The translations under genes were made by a program, and so were the position numbers. The notes below the pieces were generated by a model. The model saw only the letters and a program-made list of their open reading frames with translations, ran no database searches and had not been told where the DNA came from. A stretch of 64,000 nucleotides of DNA, taken from the NCBI RefSeq assembly GCF_021513235.1, contig NZ_CP090976.1:620001-684000 (forward strand), given 5' to 3'. Positions within the stretch are counted from its first letter, which is position 1. The number at the start of each line of letters is the position of its first letter. Positions 9,046 through 17,711 of the stretch are shown here, piece by piece. The DNA comes from Kaistella sp. 97-N-M2. Its GTDB lineage: Bacteria > Bacteroidota > Bacteroidia > Flavobacteriales > Weeksellaceae.

Positions 9046-10137
9046 TTAGCGGTTGCGCTCGCGCGGCAAATCTTCATCCACACTGTGCCCAGAGGAAGCT
9101 CTGCGTGGTTGCATGCGGTTCGTCATCAGATCATTATACTCCTGTCTGTTCTTAAATATTTTGACTGCAGTAAATATAGCTTCACTGAAACTTTGTTCGT
9201 CCGCTATATTTTGTCCGGCAATATCGTACGCCACGCCATGGTCCGGAGAGGTTCGGATGAATGGCAATCCAGCCGTGTAGTTCACACCTTCTTCGTAGGC
9301 CAAGGTTTTGAACGGGGCTAAACCCTGATCGTGATACATGGCCAAAACCGCATCGAAGTTTCTGTATTTGCTGGGTTGGAAAAAACTGTCCGCCGGGAAA
9401 GGTCCAAACGCTAAAATTCCATTATCAAAAAGTTCGCGGATGGCGGGTTCTATAATTTCTATCTCTTCCTTTCCAATTGCGCCGCCATCGCCGGAATGCG
9501 GATTAAGTCCCAAAACGGCAATTTTGGGTCTTTCGATCTGAAAATCTTCAATCAGACACTGATTCAGCATTTTGATTTGCTTTTTAATTTTTTCCTTTGA
9601 AATATTTTCGGCAACCTGCGCCAGCGGAATATGATGGGTTGAAACAGCTACTTTTAAATCTTCCGTAACGAGAAACATTAAGCCTTTTTTCTCGAATTTT
9701 TCTTCCAGATAACCGGTGTGTCCGGCGTGCGCAAAACCTTGCTTCAGCATTTCCTCTTTATTGATGGGCGCGGTTACCAAAACATCAACTTCGCCATTCA
9801 TCAAAGCAGTTGTAGCGGCTTCTAAAGATTCAATCGCCATTTTGGTAGATTCTTCGGTGGGTTTGCCTAAATCCACATTTACATTATCTTTCCACAGATT
9901 CAGCATGTTGATTTTATCATTTTGGGCCTGTGCGACTTCGGTGATATAATTAAAATTATGATTGAGTTTGAAAATGTTTTTTTGATAGGTAAAAAGCTTT
10001 CCGGAACCAAAAATTATAGGCGTAAAAAAATCGGTGATGGTTTTATCTTTCAGAGCTTTCATGATGATCTCGGGACCGATCCCGTTGTAATCCCCAATAG
10101 AAATTCCCACTCTTATTTTATGCTGCTTCGGACTCAT
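9046..10137 (-). CDS. pdxA: 4-hydroxythreonine-4-phosphate dehydrogenase
   Basis: NAD-dependent oxidation of 4-phosphohydroxy-L-threonine in the DXP-dependent pathway to pyridoxal 5'-phosphate. It has 363 residues, slightly longer than E. coli PdxA because of a basic C-terminal tail after the last conserved segment. Seen: N-terminal VGISIGDYNGIGPEI, and three conserved histidine motifs that bind the metal in this family, HAGHTGYLE, LNPHSGDGG and MYHDQGLAPFKT. It lies 86 bases upstream of DUF177, which has its own promoter. Its own -7 box is probably at 10171-10178. Confidence 0.95.
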   Translation of the reverse strand: MSPKQHKIRVGISIGDYNGIGPEIIMKALKDKTITDFFTPIIFGSGKLFTYQKNIFKLNHNFNYITEVAQAQNDKINMLNLWKDNVNVDLGKPTEESTKMAIESLEAATTALMNGEVDVLVTAPINKEEMLKQGFAHAGHTGYLEEKFEKKGLMFLVTEDLKVAVSTHHIPLAQVAENISKEKIKKQIKMLNQCLIEDFQIERPKIAVLGLNPHSGDGGAIGKEEIEIIEPAIRELFDNGILAFGPFPADSFFQPSKYRNFDAVLAMYHDQGLAPFKTLAYEEGVNYTAGLPFIRTSPDHGVAYDIAGQNIADEQSFSEAIFTAVKIFKNRQEYNDLMTNRMQPRRASSGHSVDEDLPRERNR

Positions 10138-10170
10138 TTTTAATTATCTTTGAAGATTAATAGAATTTCA

Positions 10171-10178
10171 CAAATTTA
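10171..10178 (-). promoter_or_regulatory. -7 box upstream of pdxA
   Basis: The minus strand reads TAAATTTG, an exact TAnnTTTG match, 33 bases before the pdxA ATG. No clear TTG was seen at -33. ribE diverges on the other side of this 107-base spacer. Confidence 0.5.
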
Positions 10179-10244
10179 GGAAATTAGAAATAACTATTTA
10201 TTTATTTATAGAACTTATTTTTTTTCCACAGAAAAACCTTTTTT

Positions 10245-10856
10245 ATGTTCACAGGAATCATCGAAGCCACGGCTATCATTCAAAAAATAGAAAAACGTGC
10301 TGAAAATATTCAATTCACTTTAACCTGCCCTTTTACCGAAGAGTTAAAAATCGACCAAAGCCTCGCGCATAACGGCTGCTGCCTGACTGTGGTTGATATT
10401 TCCGGCCAAAACTACGGCGTGACTGCCATTGCAGAAACCCTTGAAAAAACCAATCTCGGCGAGTGGAAGGTTGGAAGCGAAATTAATTTGGAACGTTGTT
10501 TGAAGTTTGATGGAAGGTTGGACGGGCACATCGTTCAAGGACATGTCGACAAGAACGGAATCGTAAAGAGTATTGAAGATCAGGACGGAAGTTTTTTCAT
10601 CACCATTCAATATGATGAAACTGATGATTTTACAACGGTTCCCCAAGGTTCCATTACCGTGAACGGAATTTCTTTAACGGTGGCTGCAAGCGGAACGGGC
10701 GAATTTTCAGTGGCAATTATTCCCTACACCTGGGAATTTACGAATATGAAAACGCTCGCGCCTGGAAACAAGGTCAATTTAGAATTCGACATTATCGGAA
10801 AATATGTAACGAAACTTATGAAAAAAAATGCCGTTCTCCCACTACAAAGGTTATAG
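10245..10856 (+). CDS. ribE: Riboflavin synthase, alpha subunit
   Basis: Dismutates two 6,7-dimethyl-8-ribityllumazine molecules to riboflavin and the pyrimidinedione. It has 203 residues with two lumazine-binding repeats. The first begins MFTGIIEATA, the invariant N-terminus; the second begins about residue 98 with DGHIVQGHVDKNG. GSITVNGISLTVA near 145 is the second copy of the NGxxLTV ligand-binding segment, matching NGCCLTV near 44. Its last 29 bases overlap the start of the histidine kinase gene. No FMN riboswitch was recognised in the 107-base upstream spacer. Confidence 0.95.
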   Translation: MFTGIIEATAIIQKIEKRAENIQFTLTCPFTEELKIDQSLAHNGCCLTVVDISGQNYGVTAIAETLEKTNLGEWKVGSEINLERCLKFDGRLDGHIVQGHVDKNGIVKSIEDQDGSFFITIQYDETDDFTTVPQGSITVNGISLTVAASGTGEFSVAIIPYTWEFTNMKTLAPGNKVNLEFDIIGKYVTKLMKKNAVLPLQRL

Positions 10857-12282
10857 TTTACGAAATAAAGTTTTTGGCGGCTTTCTTTTAATATGTTTTC
10901 TCAGCATATTAGGATCATCTATTCTTTCCTTTTTTATTTTACGAAATAATGCGGTGGAGCAAAGCCGAACCGATCTTCAGAAAAAATCCGAAGCGCTGAT
11001 GTCTGCCTTAGATTATGGCGTCAGTCATACGCAGGTCGAAACTGCCGATCTGCCCATGATTTTAAATAACGATATTTTCGAAATCGCAGATATCAACAAT
11101 CAGGACATCATTATTTACGATCTAAAAGGAAATCTTCTTATTTCCAACAAAGACAGCAATCTTATCGTAGAGAAAAAAATCCCGCTCCAAATCGTAAATC
11201 AGGTCTTGAAAACCGACAAACGTGTTGATTTTCAGAAATACGACGAAAAAACCGATTCGAATGTAACCTCTTCGTATACTGTTTTGAAAAACAATATGTT
11301 AGAACCCATTGCAATCGTTTACTTTCCCTTTTATCATAATGACGGATCTTACTTTAATGTGTTTAATAAATACGTAAACTATATCGTTATCGTTAATTTG
11401 TTCATTATCGCTTTTGCAGTTTGGCTGAGCTGGATTATTTCTAATAATTTAACCAATGCTGTGACCAAATTTTCGAATTTAATCAATACGGTGACGCTCT
11501 TCGAAAAAGACCCGCAGGCCATCCGCTATTACCAAAAAGATGAACTCAGCCAGTTGGTAAAAGCCTATAATAAGATGATTTTGCAGATTAAAGAGCAGAA
11601 GGAAAGATTGAGTTTTAAAGAAAAAGGAGAAGCCTGGCGCGAAATGGCAAAACAGGTGGCGCACGAAGTGAAGAACCCTTTAACACCGATGAAACTCACC
11701 ATTCAAAACTTCGAGCGAAAGTTTAATCCCGAAGATCCGAATATCCGCGAAAAAGTGAAGAATATGAGCAAAACCCTTGTCGACCAGATCGATTTGGTGG
11801 CAAAAGTTGCCAGCGCATTTTCGCAGTTCGCGCAACTTCCGGAAAAAAATAATGAGGTCTTTAATCTCAATCAGGAGATTAAAAAAATCACCAATATTTT
11901 CAGCGATGAACGGATCTTTTTTCACGCGAACAAGGAAAATATTATGATCGATATGGACAAAATTTACTTGTCCAGAATCATCACCAATCTTGTGGCAAAC
12001 GCCAGGCAGGCAAGTCAGGACGATCGCGAAAACATCATTAATGTCGACGTAGAAGAACGCCAAAAAAGAATCATCATTACCGTTGAAGATAACGGGATCG
12101 GAATTCCTGAAGAACTTTATGACCGCATTTTCGAACCAAATTTCACATCTAAAACAAGTGGTACAGGTCTAGGCCTAACAATGGTTCGGAAAATGGTGGA
12201 AGATTACAAAGGCGAAATTTCTGTTAAATCGGAGATTGGTAAAGGTACCACGTTTACGATTTTGCTTCCTAATAATTTATAA
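10828..12282 (+). CDS. Membrane sensor histidine kinase (NtrY-like)
   Basis: A 484-residue kinase. Order: transmembrane helix about 14-36, extracytoplasmic sensor region about 37-185, second helix about 186-205, HAMP-like linker, then the dimerisation/phospho-acceptor domain with VAHEVKNPLTPMKL and phospho-His at 279. The ATPase domain has an N box with LVANARQAS near Asn391 and G boxes EDNGIGIP and TGLGLTMV. The HEVKNPLTPM motif is typical of NtrY/PleC-like kinases. No response regulator gene is adjacent, so this is an orphan kinase. The ATG lies inside ribE (29-base overlap) and no later start keeps the first helix intact. Confidence 0.9.
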   Translation: MPFSHYKGYSLRNKVFGGFLLICFLSILGSSILSFFILRNNAVEQSRTDLQKKSEALMSALDYGVSHTQVETADLPMILNNDIFEIADINNQDIIIYDLKGNLLISNKDSNLIVEKKIPLQIVNQVLKTDKRVDFQKYDEKTDSNVTSSYTVLKNNMLEPIAIVYFPFYHNDGSYFNVFNKYVNYIVIVNLFIIAFAVWLSWIISNNLTNAVTKFSNLINTVTLFEKDPQAIRYYQKDELSQLVKAYNKMILQIKEQKERLSFKEKGEAWREMAKQVAHEVKNPLTPMKLTIQNFERKFNPEDPNIREKVKNMSKTLVDQIDLVAKVASAFSQFAQLPEKNNEVFNLNQEIKKITNIFSDERIFFHANKENIMIDMDKIYLSRIITNLVANARQASQDDRENIINVDVEERQKRIIITVEDNGIGIPEELYDRIFEPNFTSKTSGTGLGLTMVRKMVEDYKGEISVKSEIGKGTTFTILLPNNL

Positions 12283-12318
12283 GCCGAGACCAAATCGGTT
12301 CTTATTAAATTTCGCTCC

Positions 12319-13014
12319 ATGAAACCTTTTCAGTTCAAAAATTTTAATATTAACCAGTCAAAAAATGTTTTTCGCGTCGGGACAGACGGCGTTTTGTTAG
12401 GCGCCTTAAGTTCGGTGGACGGATCTCAAAATATTTTGGAAGTGGGCACGGGAACGGGTTTAATTTCGCTAATGATCGCGCAGAGAAATGCCATGGCCCG
12501 AATAACGGCACTCGATCTGAACGCTGATGCTGTAATCCTCGCAGCAGAAAATTTTAAAAATTCTCCTTTTCAAGACCGGATTAGCGCTGCTCAACACGAT
12601 TTCAAAACTTACGTAACCGACGAAAAATTTGATTTGATTGTGTCGAATCCGCCCTATTTTGAAGAGAATCCCTCCGAAAAAGATATTGTTGCACGGCAGC
12701 AGACGGAACTTTCATTTTCCAATTTAATTCAAAAATCAGCGGGTCTTCTCTCCGACAAAGGAACATTTTCCGTGATCATTCCGTTCGAATCGGGAGATCA
12801 TTTTGAAAAAATGAGTGTTGTAAACGGATTATTTCCTTTCAGAAAGATCAAGATTTTTGGGATTAAAAATTCGGCGCCGAAAAGATGGATTTTAGAGTTA
12901 AGACGAATCCCCCAACATTGTGAGGAAATCGACTTCATTATTGAACAGTCGCCCAGAAAATATACAGACGAATACCTGGAACTAACGAAGGATTTTCATG
13001 TTTTTGCCACCTAA
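12319..13014 (+). CDS. trmN6: tRNA1(Val) adenine-37 N6-methyltransferase
   Basis: SAM-dependent N6-methylation of A37 in tRNA-Val (YfiC family). It has 231 residues. The FRVGTDGVLLGA segment near residue 20 and the LEVGTGTGLISLMIAQR SAM-binding motif I at about 40-56 are seen, followed by LIVSNPPYFEENP at about 106-120. NPPY is the catalytic motif of amino-group methyltransferases, and the flanking sequence matches YfiC rather than HemK or RlmF. It lies 36 bases after the kinase gene and ends nine bases from a convergent gene. Substrate assigned by family resemblance. Confidence 0.85.
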   Translation: MKPFQFKNFNINQSKNVFRVGTDGVLLGALSSVDGSQNILEVGTGTGLISLMIAQRNAMARITALDLNADAVILAAENFKNSPFQDRISAAQHDFKTYVTDEKFDLIVSNPPYFEENPSEKDIVARQQTELSFSNLIQKSAGLLSDKGTFSVIIPFESGDHFEKMSVVNGLFPFRKIKIFGIKNSAPKRWILELRRIPQHCEEIDFIIEQSPRKYTDEYLELTKDFHVFAT

Positions 13015-13023
13015 GCAATCAGA

Positions 13024-13602
13024 TTATTTCGGCGCATTCAGCGTAATAACAATATCTTTTCCGATGTTCTTTTTGGAGGAATATTTTGCATCGCAAACGG
13101 ACGTCGTAACGGTGTAGCTTCCCTTATCGACAAGGAGAAAATTTTGATTATTCGCAGGAACATCGAGGTTATAAAACTTTCTGCCGCTGATTTTTACAAT
13201 CAGGTTGCACTTGGACCGGTTCACAATTTGAACATAAGCCGTTTTGCTCCCCGGATCCGTATTGAAAAGGTGATTTAACAGATCTGCGGTGCGTTTGTGT
13301 TTCTCGTTCGACCCGTTTTTTGCAACGTCTTTTTTAATAGAAGTTTCCAGTTTGTTCGTGTTGATAGGTTTAACGCTGGGTTTGGCCACTTTAGCCTGTT
13401 GCGACGGCGTTTTGTTGTTATTGATTACCGCCACCAGTTTCCTTTTAAACTCCGGTGTTTTGGGATGATTGGGATTGTATTTTATAAAGTTGGCAATGAC
13501 TTGCGGATCGGTACTTTTTTCGACCTGTGCGGCGGTGTAAGAAGATTGCGCACACGATAGCGTAGAGATGAAAAAAGCAAAAAAATAAAAATATTTCTTC
13601 AT
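13024..13602 (-). CDS. Secreted or lipid-anchored protein of unknown function (DUF6759-like)
   Basis: A 192-residue protein with an N-terminal signal (MKKYFYFFAFFISTLSCAQ). Cleavage could be at Cys17 (lipoprotein) or after Ala18. The middle (about 65-105) is a low-complexity Lys/Pro/Thr linker. The C-terminal about 80 residues (TAYVQIVNRSKCNLIVKISG onward) look like a small beta domain with conserved aromatic and Gly residues. I recall similar Chryseobacterium proteins labelled DUF6759, but this is not certain. It is convergent with trmN6 and divergent from tsf. No function can be assigned. Confidence 0.6.
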   Translation of the reverse strand: MKKYFYFFAFFISTLSCAQSSYTAAQVEKSTDPQVIANFIKYNPNHPKTPEFKRKLVAVINNNKTPSQQAKVAKPSVKPINTNKLETSIKKDVAKNGSNEKHKRTADLLNHLFNTDPGSKTAYVQIVNRSKCNLIVKISGRKFYNLDVPANNQNFLLVDKGSYTVTTSVCDAKYSSKKNIGKDIVITLNAPK

Positions 13603-13677
13603 GAACAGGGTGATTTTTAAAAGTTTAAATTTTAAGAATAACGCAAAAACATCCTTTTTAGTTTGTGCTAAATTTAT

Positions 13678-13685
13678 TATATTTG
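13678..13685 (+). promoter_or_regulatory. -7 box of the tsf promoter
   Basis: The sequence TATATTTG is an exact TAnnTTTG match, 52 bases before the tsf ATG. The -33 position holds TTT instead of TTG. A leader of roughly 45 bases is predicted. This gives tsf a promoter of its own. Confidence 0.6.
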
Positions 13686-13737
13686 CAGCGCTGAAAAAAA
13701 GCCAATTTACTCAAAATTTCAATATAAAAATAAATAT

Positions 13738-14562
13738 ATGTATACACCAGTTGCTGCAGATGTAGCTAAATTAAGAAACATTACAGGCGCAGGAATGATG
13801 GACTGTAAAAAAGCGTTGGTAGAAGCTGAAGGAGACTTCGACAAAGCCATCGAAATCCTTCGTAAGAAAGGACAGAAAGTTGCGGCTAACAGAGCAGACA
13901 GAGAATCTGTTGAAGGCGCTGTAATTGCAAAACTGAACGAGGACAACACCATGGGAGCTATTATCGCTTTAAATTGTGAAACAGATTTCGTAGGTAAAAA
14001 CGACAGTTTCGTAGAATTGGCACACGAACTGGCAGAACAGGCTGTTGCTTACGCAAATAAAGAAGAATTTTTAGCTTCAGATTTCCACGGAATGACGGTT
14101 GCTGAAAAATTGATCGAACAAACAGGAGTAATTGGAGAAAAAATCGAAATCGGTTCTTTCGAAAGAATTGAAGGCCCATTTTTAGGTGCTTATATTCACG
14201 CAGGAAATAAAATTGCGGCCATCACGTCGCTGTCTCAAAATGTAGACGGTGCTTCAGAAGTTGCAAAATCCGTGTCGATGCAGGTTGCAGCAATGAACCC
14301 ACTGGCTTTAGACGAAACTATGGTTTCTCAGGAAACGATCGACAGAGAACTTGATATCGAAAGAGAAATCTTAACGAAAGAAGGAAAACCTGCAAACATC
14401 ATCGACAACATCCTGAAAGGAAAAATGCAGAAATTCTACAAAGACAACACTTTGGTACACCAGGCTTTTATTAAAGACGGAAGTACTTCGGTTGCAGATT
14501 ATGTAAAATCTGTAAACGGCGATTTAAAAGTAATTGGATTTGTAAGAGTTAGTCTTACATAA
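13738..14562 (+). CDS. tsf: Translation elongation factor Ts
   Basis: Nucleotide-exchange factor for EF-Tu. It has 274 residues with the N-terminal UBA-type domain containing RNITGAGMMDCKKAL. The TDFVGKN motif, which inserts next to the EF-Tu Mg site, is at about residues 81-87, followed by the core subdomains. In most bacteria, and in flavobacteria I know, rpsB lies directly upstream. Here the upstream gene is an unrelated protein on the other strand, so tsf is monocistronic, with its own -7 box and a strong terminator. Confidence 0.96.
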   Translation: MYTPVAADVAKLRNITGAGMMDCKKALVEAEGDFDKAIEILRKKGQKVAANRADRESVEGAVIAKLNEDNTMGAIIALNCETDFVGKNDSFVELAHELAEQAVAYANKEEFLASDFHGMTVAEKLIEQTGVIGEKIEIGSFERIEGPFLGAYIHAGNKIAAITSLSQNVDGASEVAKSVSMQVAAMNPLALDETMVSQETIDRELDIEREILTKEGKPANIIDNILKGKMQKFYKDNTLVHQAFIKDGSTSVADYVKSVNGDLKVIGFVRVSLT

Positions 14563-14581
14563 TCGAACACGATCCCTTATA

Positions 14582-14618
14582 AAAATCTCTTTCTGCCAAA
14601 GGAAAGAGATTTTTTTTT
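14582..14618 (+). terminator. Intrinsic terminator after tsf
   Basis: Twelve-base arms AAAATCTCTTTC (14582-14593) and GAAAGAGATTTT (14602-14613) enclose an eight-base loop and run into a T tract. It lies 19 bases after the tsf stop. Confidence 0.88.
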
Positions 14619-14656
14619 CGGCTAATTAGAAGTAATTTCACAGCATATTTCAACTT

Positions 14657-16702
14657 ATGAAAATCGGCAGCTTTCTATCTTTCCTAATCTGCATTTTTCT
14701 TGTTTTGATTCCCACTGAAATAAAGACGCAATACATCAATGTTGATACCAATTTCTCGGCGGATCAGCTCGTGAAAGATGTTTTCTTTGGCACCCAAAGT
14801 GCCGGCTGCATTTCCGTGGAAGATGTGACGGTTAATGGATACGATTTTGGAAACGGCAACAAAAGTTTTGGATATTTTAATAAAAACGGCAGCGGTTTTC
14901 AGATGGAAGAAGGAATAATTCTTTCCACCGGCAGCGCTTTAACGGCAATTGGTCCGAATGATTTTATTCAAACTAAGGACCGCAACAGTCCCTTTGCAAA
15001 TTCAGGTTGGGGAGGCGATCCGGATCTTATTGATATTTTGAACCAAAGCGGCCTTAATTCTGATAATATTTTAAACGCGACCGTTTTAGAATTTGATTTC
15101 ACCTCTTTGAAAAGCAGCGAAATAAGTTTTGATTACCTTTTTCTTTCGGAAGAATACCAGACCGGTAATTGCCAATATTCCGACGCATTTGCCTTTCTTA
15201 TTAAAAAAGCAGACAATTCAACACTTTATAAAAACATTGCGGTAATTCCCGGGACCCAAACGCCCGTTTCGACGTTAACAATTAATGCCGCGCCGTTTTG
15301 CCAGAAAAACACCGAATACTTTGGAAGTTTCAACGGCGTGCAAACCCCTACTAATTTTAATGGCCAAACGAAAATCTTAACTGCAAAAGCGGAGGTAGAA
15401 ATTGGTGTTAAATATCACATCAAGCTTGTTATTGCCGATCATGGTGATGTAACTGGCCTTTTCGATTCTGCCGTATTTTTAAAAGCCGGAAGTTTTGTAG
15501 GCAACAAAGATCTCGGTTCGGATCGACTTATTTCTCAGGGCACCGCACTCTGTGAAAATTCGACTTTACTACTGGAGGCTACCACTGCCGGAGCCACGTA
15601 TCAATGGTACAAAGACGGACTTCCGATTACGGGAGAAACTGCGCCCACTTACACCGTAACAACGGCGGGAGATTACGAGGTTCGGATCGATGATTCCGGT
15701 TGTCCGGTGAAAGGATCCATCAAAATTGAATATGCTGCAATACCTGTATTAGATGAAAAAAAGTACTGTAATTATAACAATGGAAATCCCATTTCTGTTC
15801 AACTTCAGGATTTAAACAAAGAAATCGTCACCAATTATCAGGATTATTTCGAAGTTACGTATTTTGCAGATTCCACTTATTCCGCACCCTTGCCAAACAA
15901 CTTCACCCACACTTCCGACGTTGATATTTTTGCGAAGGTAAAAAGTGGCATCTGTGCACCTGTTAGAGAGGTTGTTCATCTTTACACACCAAAAAAGTCG
16001 ATTCTTTTGACAAACCAGACCATTTGCCCAAATGCGGTCACAAGATTAGAAACTGAGCCTACGTTCACCTTCTACAAATGGATGCACGAGAACGGCGACC
16101 TCATTGCGGAAGGACCTACTGTCAACTTTGTGGATGATATTCCTGTAGGAAAATATATCGTAGAACTAACGGCGCAAAACGGCTGCAAACTGCAACAGGA
16201 AGTTACCGTTGGTGCCGCAGAACTTCCGCAGATAACGAACATTGAAGTCACCGGAAATAGAGCAACAGTTTTTGTGATGGGCGGAAATCCTCCTTACCAG
16301 TATTCGCTGGATCAGGGCACTTTTCAATCATCCAATATTTTCACCGATGTTACGCGTGGACGACACAAAATCTCCGTGAAGGACGATAAAAACTGCGAAA
16401 TTATTGAAAAGGAATTTTTGGTCATCAACCTCATTAATGTGATTACACCAAATGCTGACGGTAAAAATGATGTCCTGGATTATTCCGATCTTCAGCTTAA
16501 AAAAGACGTCATCATCACCATTTATGATCGGTTTGGGACCGCTGTTTTTACTTCCAAAAATCCGCCCTACCTCTGGGACGGAAAAATGAGTGGCAAAGTT
16601 CTGCCTACCGGCAATTACTGGTACATTTTGAACTGGACTGAACCGGATACCAGTTTACCTGTTTCCTATCAAGGCTGGATGCTGCTAAAAAACCGCGATT
16701 AA
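14657..16702 (+). CDS. Choice-of-anchor L protein with type B T9SS sorting domain
   Basis: A 681-residue secreted protein. It has a signal peptide (about 1-25), then a choice-of-anchor L domain (about 30-280) recognisable from NVDTNFSADQLVKDVFFGT and MEEGIILSTGSA. Then an Ig-like/PKD-like region (TYQWYKDGLPI, about 315) and a C-terminal gliding-motility-type module from about 520. The last 85 residues begin NVITPNADGKNDVL and include IYDRFGTAVF, the type B CTD recognised by the type IX secretion system. It is likely exported through T9SS and attached to or released from the cell surface. Its C-terminal 165 residues closely resemble those of the protein at 51435-55583. No T9SS machinery gene is adjacent. 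Confidence 0.88.
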   Translation: MKIGSFLSFLICIFLVLIPTEIKTQYINVDTNFSADQLVKDVFFGTQSAGCISVEDVTVNGYDFGNGNKSFGYFNKNGSGFQMEEGIILSTGSALTAIGPNDFIQTKDRNSPFANSGWGGDPDLIDILNQSGLNSDNILNATVLEFDFTSLKSSEISFDYLFLSEEYQTGNCQYSDAFAFLIKKADNSTLYKNIAVIPGTQTPVSTLTINAAPFCQKNTEYFGSFNGVQTPTNFNGQTKILTAKAEVEIGVKYHIKLVIADHGDVTGLFDSAVFLKAGSFVGNKDLGSDRLISQGTALCENSTLLLEATTAGATYQWYKDGLPITGETAPTYTVTTAGDYEVRIDDSGCPVKGSIKIEYAAIPVLDEKKYCNYNNGNPISVQLQDLNKEIVTNYQDYFEVTYFADSTYSAPLPNNFTHTSDVDIFAKVKSGICAPVREVVHLYTPKKSILLTNQTICPNAVTRLETEPTFTFYKWMHENGDLIAEGPTVNFVDDIPVGKYIVELTAQNGCKLQQEVTVGAAELPQITNIEVTGNRATVFVMGGNPPYQYSLDQGTFQSSNIFTDVTRGRHKISVKDDKNCEIIEKEFLVINLINVITPNADGKNDVLDYSDLQLKKDVIITIYDRFGTAVFTSKNPPYLWDGKMSGKVLPTGNYWYILNWTEPDTSLPVSYQGWMLLKNRD

Positions 16703-16703
16703 C

Positions 16704-17651
16704 TTAAGCCAGCGTAATGTGGCCGAAATGCTGAAAACCATTGCGAAAATCTTTTACAGACATTCTTTTTTTGCCTTCCAACTGTAATTCTTCGGGAAAA
16801 TAAAATCCGTCTGATGTATAAATTCTGAACTGATGTTTGTCGATTTCCAAAGTTCCCGGAGCTTTTTCGTGCGCAGACAATTCAAATCGGCCTTCATAAA
16901 TTTTCAAGGTTTTTTCTTCCTCCCCTATTTTCAGACTCGTAAACGCACACGGATAAGGCGACATGCCGCGGATAAAATTGTACACTTTTTCTGAATTTTG
17001 CTTCCAGTTAATTCTGGTGTCTTCTTTAAAAATTTTGAACGCATTTTTAGGTTCATCCACAGCAGGCTGTGGCATTTCCTGTATAGAATTCTCCGCCAAA
17101 CCATCTAATGTTTTTACTACGAGCTTCGCACCCATTTGCATAAGGCGGTCGTGAAGTGAGCCCGCGTTTTCGGTGGGCACAATTTCAATCGCCTCCTGTA
17201 AAAGGATATTTCCTTCGTCGATTTTTTCGTTAATAAAGAAAGTTGTGGCTCCTGTTTTTTTCTCGCCGTTGATGATTGCATAGTTGATGGGTGCGGCGCC
17301 ACGATAATCCGGCAACAAGGAAGCATGAAGGTTGAAAGTGCCCAGTACCGGCATTTCGAATAAGATTTTCGGCATCATTCGGAAGGCCACAACCACGAAA
17401 ACATCGGCGTTTAATTTTTGAATCTCCTCTAAAAATTCTTCATTTCGCAATTTCTCCGGCTGAAAAACCGGAAGCTGTTTTTCTGCGGCAAACATCTTCA
17501 CCGCCGACTGATTTACTTTTTGACCGCGCCCACTGGCTTTATCTGCCACCGTAACTACGCCGACGACTTCGTGAACGGATTGATGAATGGCTTCTAAACA
17601 GGTTTTTGCAAATTCCGGAGTTCCAAAAAAGACGACTTTTAATGATTTCAT
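16704..17651 (-). CDS. fmt: Methionyl-tRNA formyltransferase
   Basis: Formylates initiator Met-tRNA using 10-formyl-tetrahydrofolate. It has 315 residues. The N-terminal VVFFGTPEFAKTCLEAI Rossmann segment and the SLLPDYRGAAPINYAIINGE signature at about 110-130 hold the catalytic Asn-His-Asp region (FNLHASLLPDYRG). The C-terminal OB-like domain spans about 205-315. It lies one base from the end of the convergent T9SS gene with no hairpin between them. It starts 60 bases downstream of recQ, with which it may be co-transcribed. Confidence 0.95.
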   Translation of the reverse strand: MKSLKVVFFGTPEFAKTCLEAIHQSVHEVVGVVTVADKASGRGQKVNQSAVKMFAAEKQLPVFQPEKLRNEEFLEEIQKLNADVFVVVAFRMMPKILFEMPVLGTFNLHASLLPDYRGAAPINYAIINGEKKTGATTFFINEKIDEGNILLQEAIEIVPTENAGSLHDRLMQMGAKLVVKTLDGLAENSIQEMPQPAVDEPKNAFKIFKEDTRINWKQNSEKVYNFIRGMSPYPCAFTSLKIGEEEKTLKIYEGRFELSAHEKAPGTLEIDKHQFRIYTSDGFYFPEELQLEGKKRMSVKDFRNGFQHFGHITLA

Positions 17652-17711
17652 TTATATTTAAAAAAGGAGATTAATAATTTTTCAGAGACTTTTAAAATAA
17701 GATATCAGGAA

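Noticed and set aside
10138-10244. FMN riboswitch upstream of ribE
   Set aside because: The 107-base spacer is AT-rich and shows none of the conserved RFN element segments.
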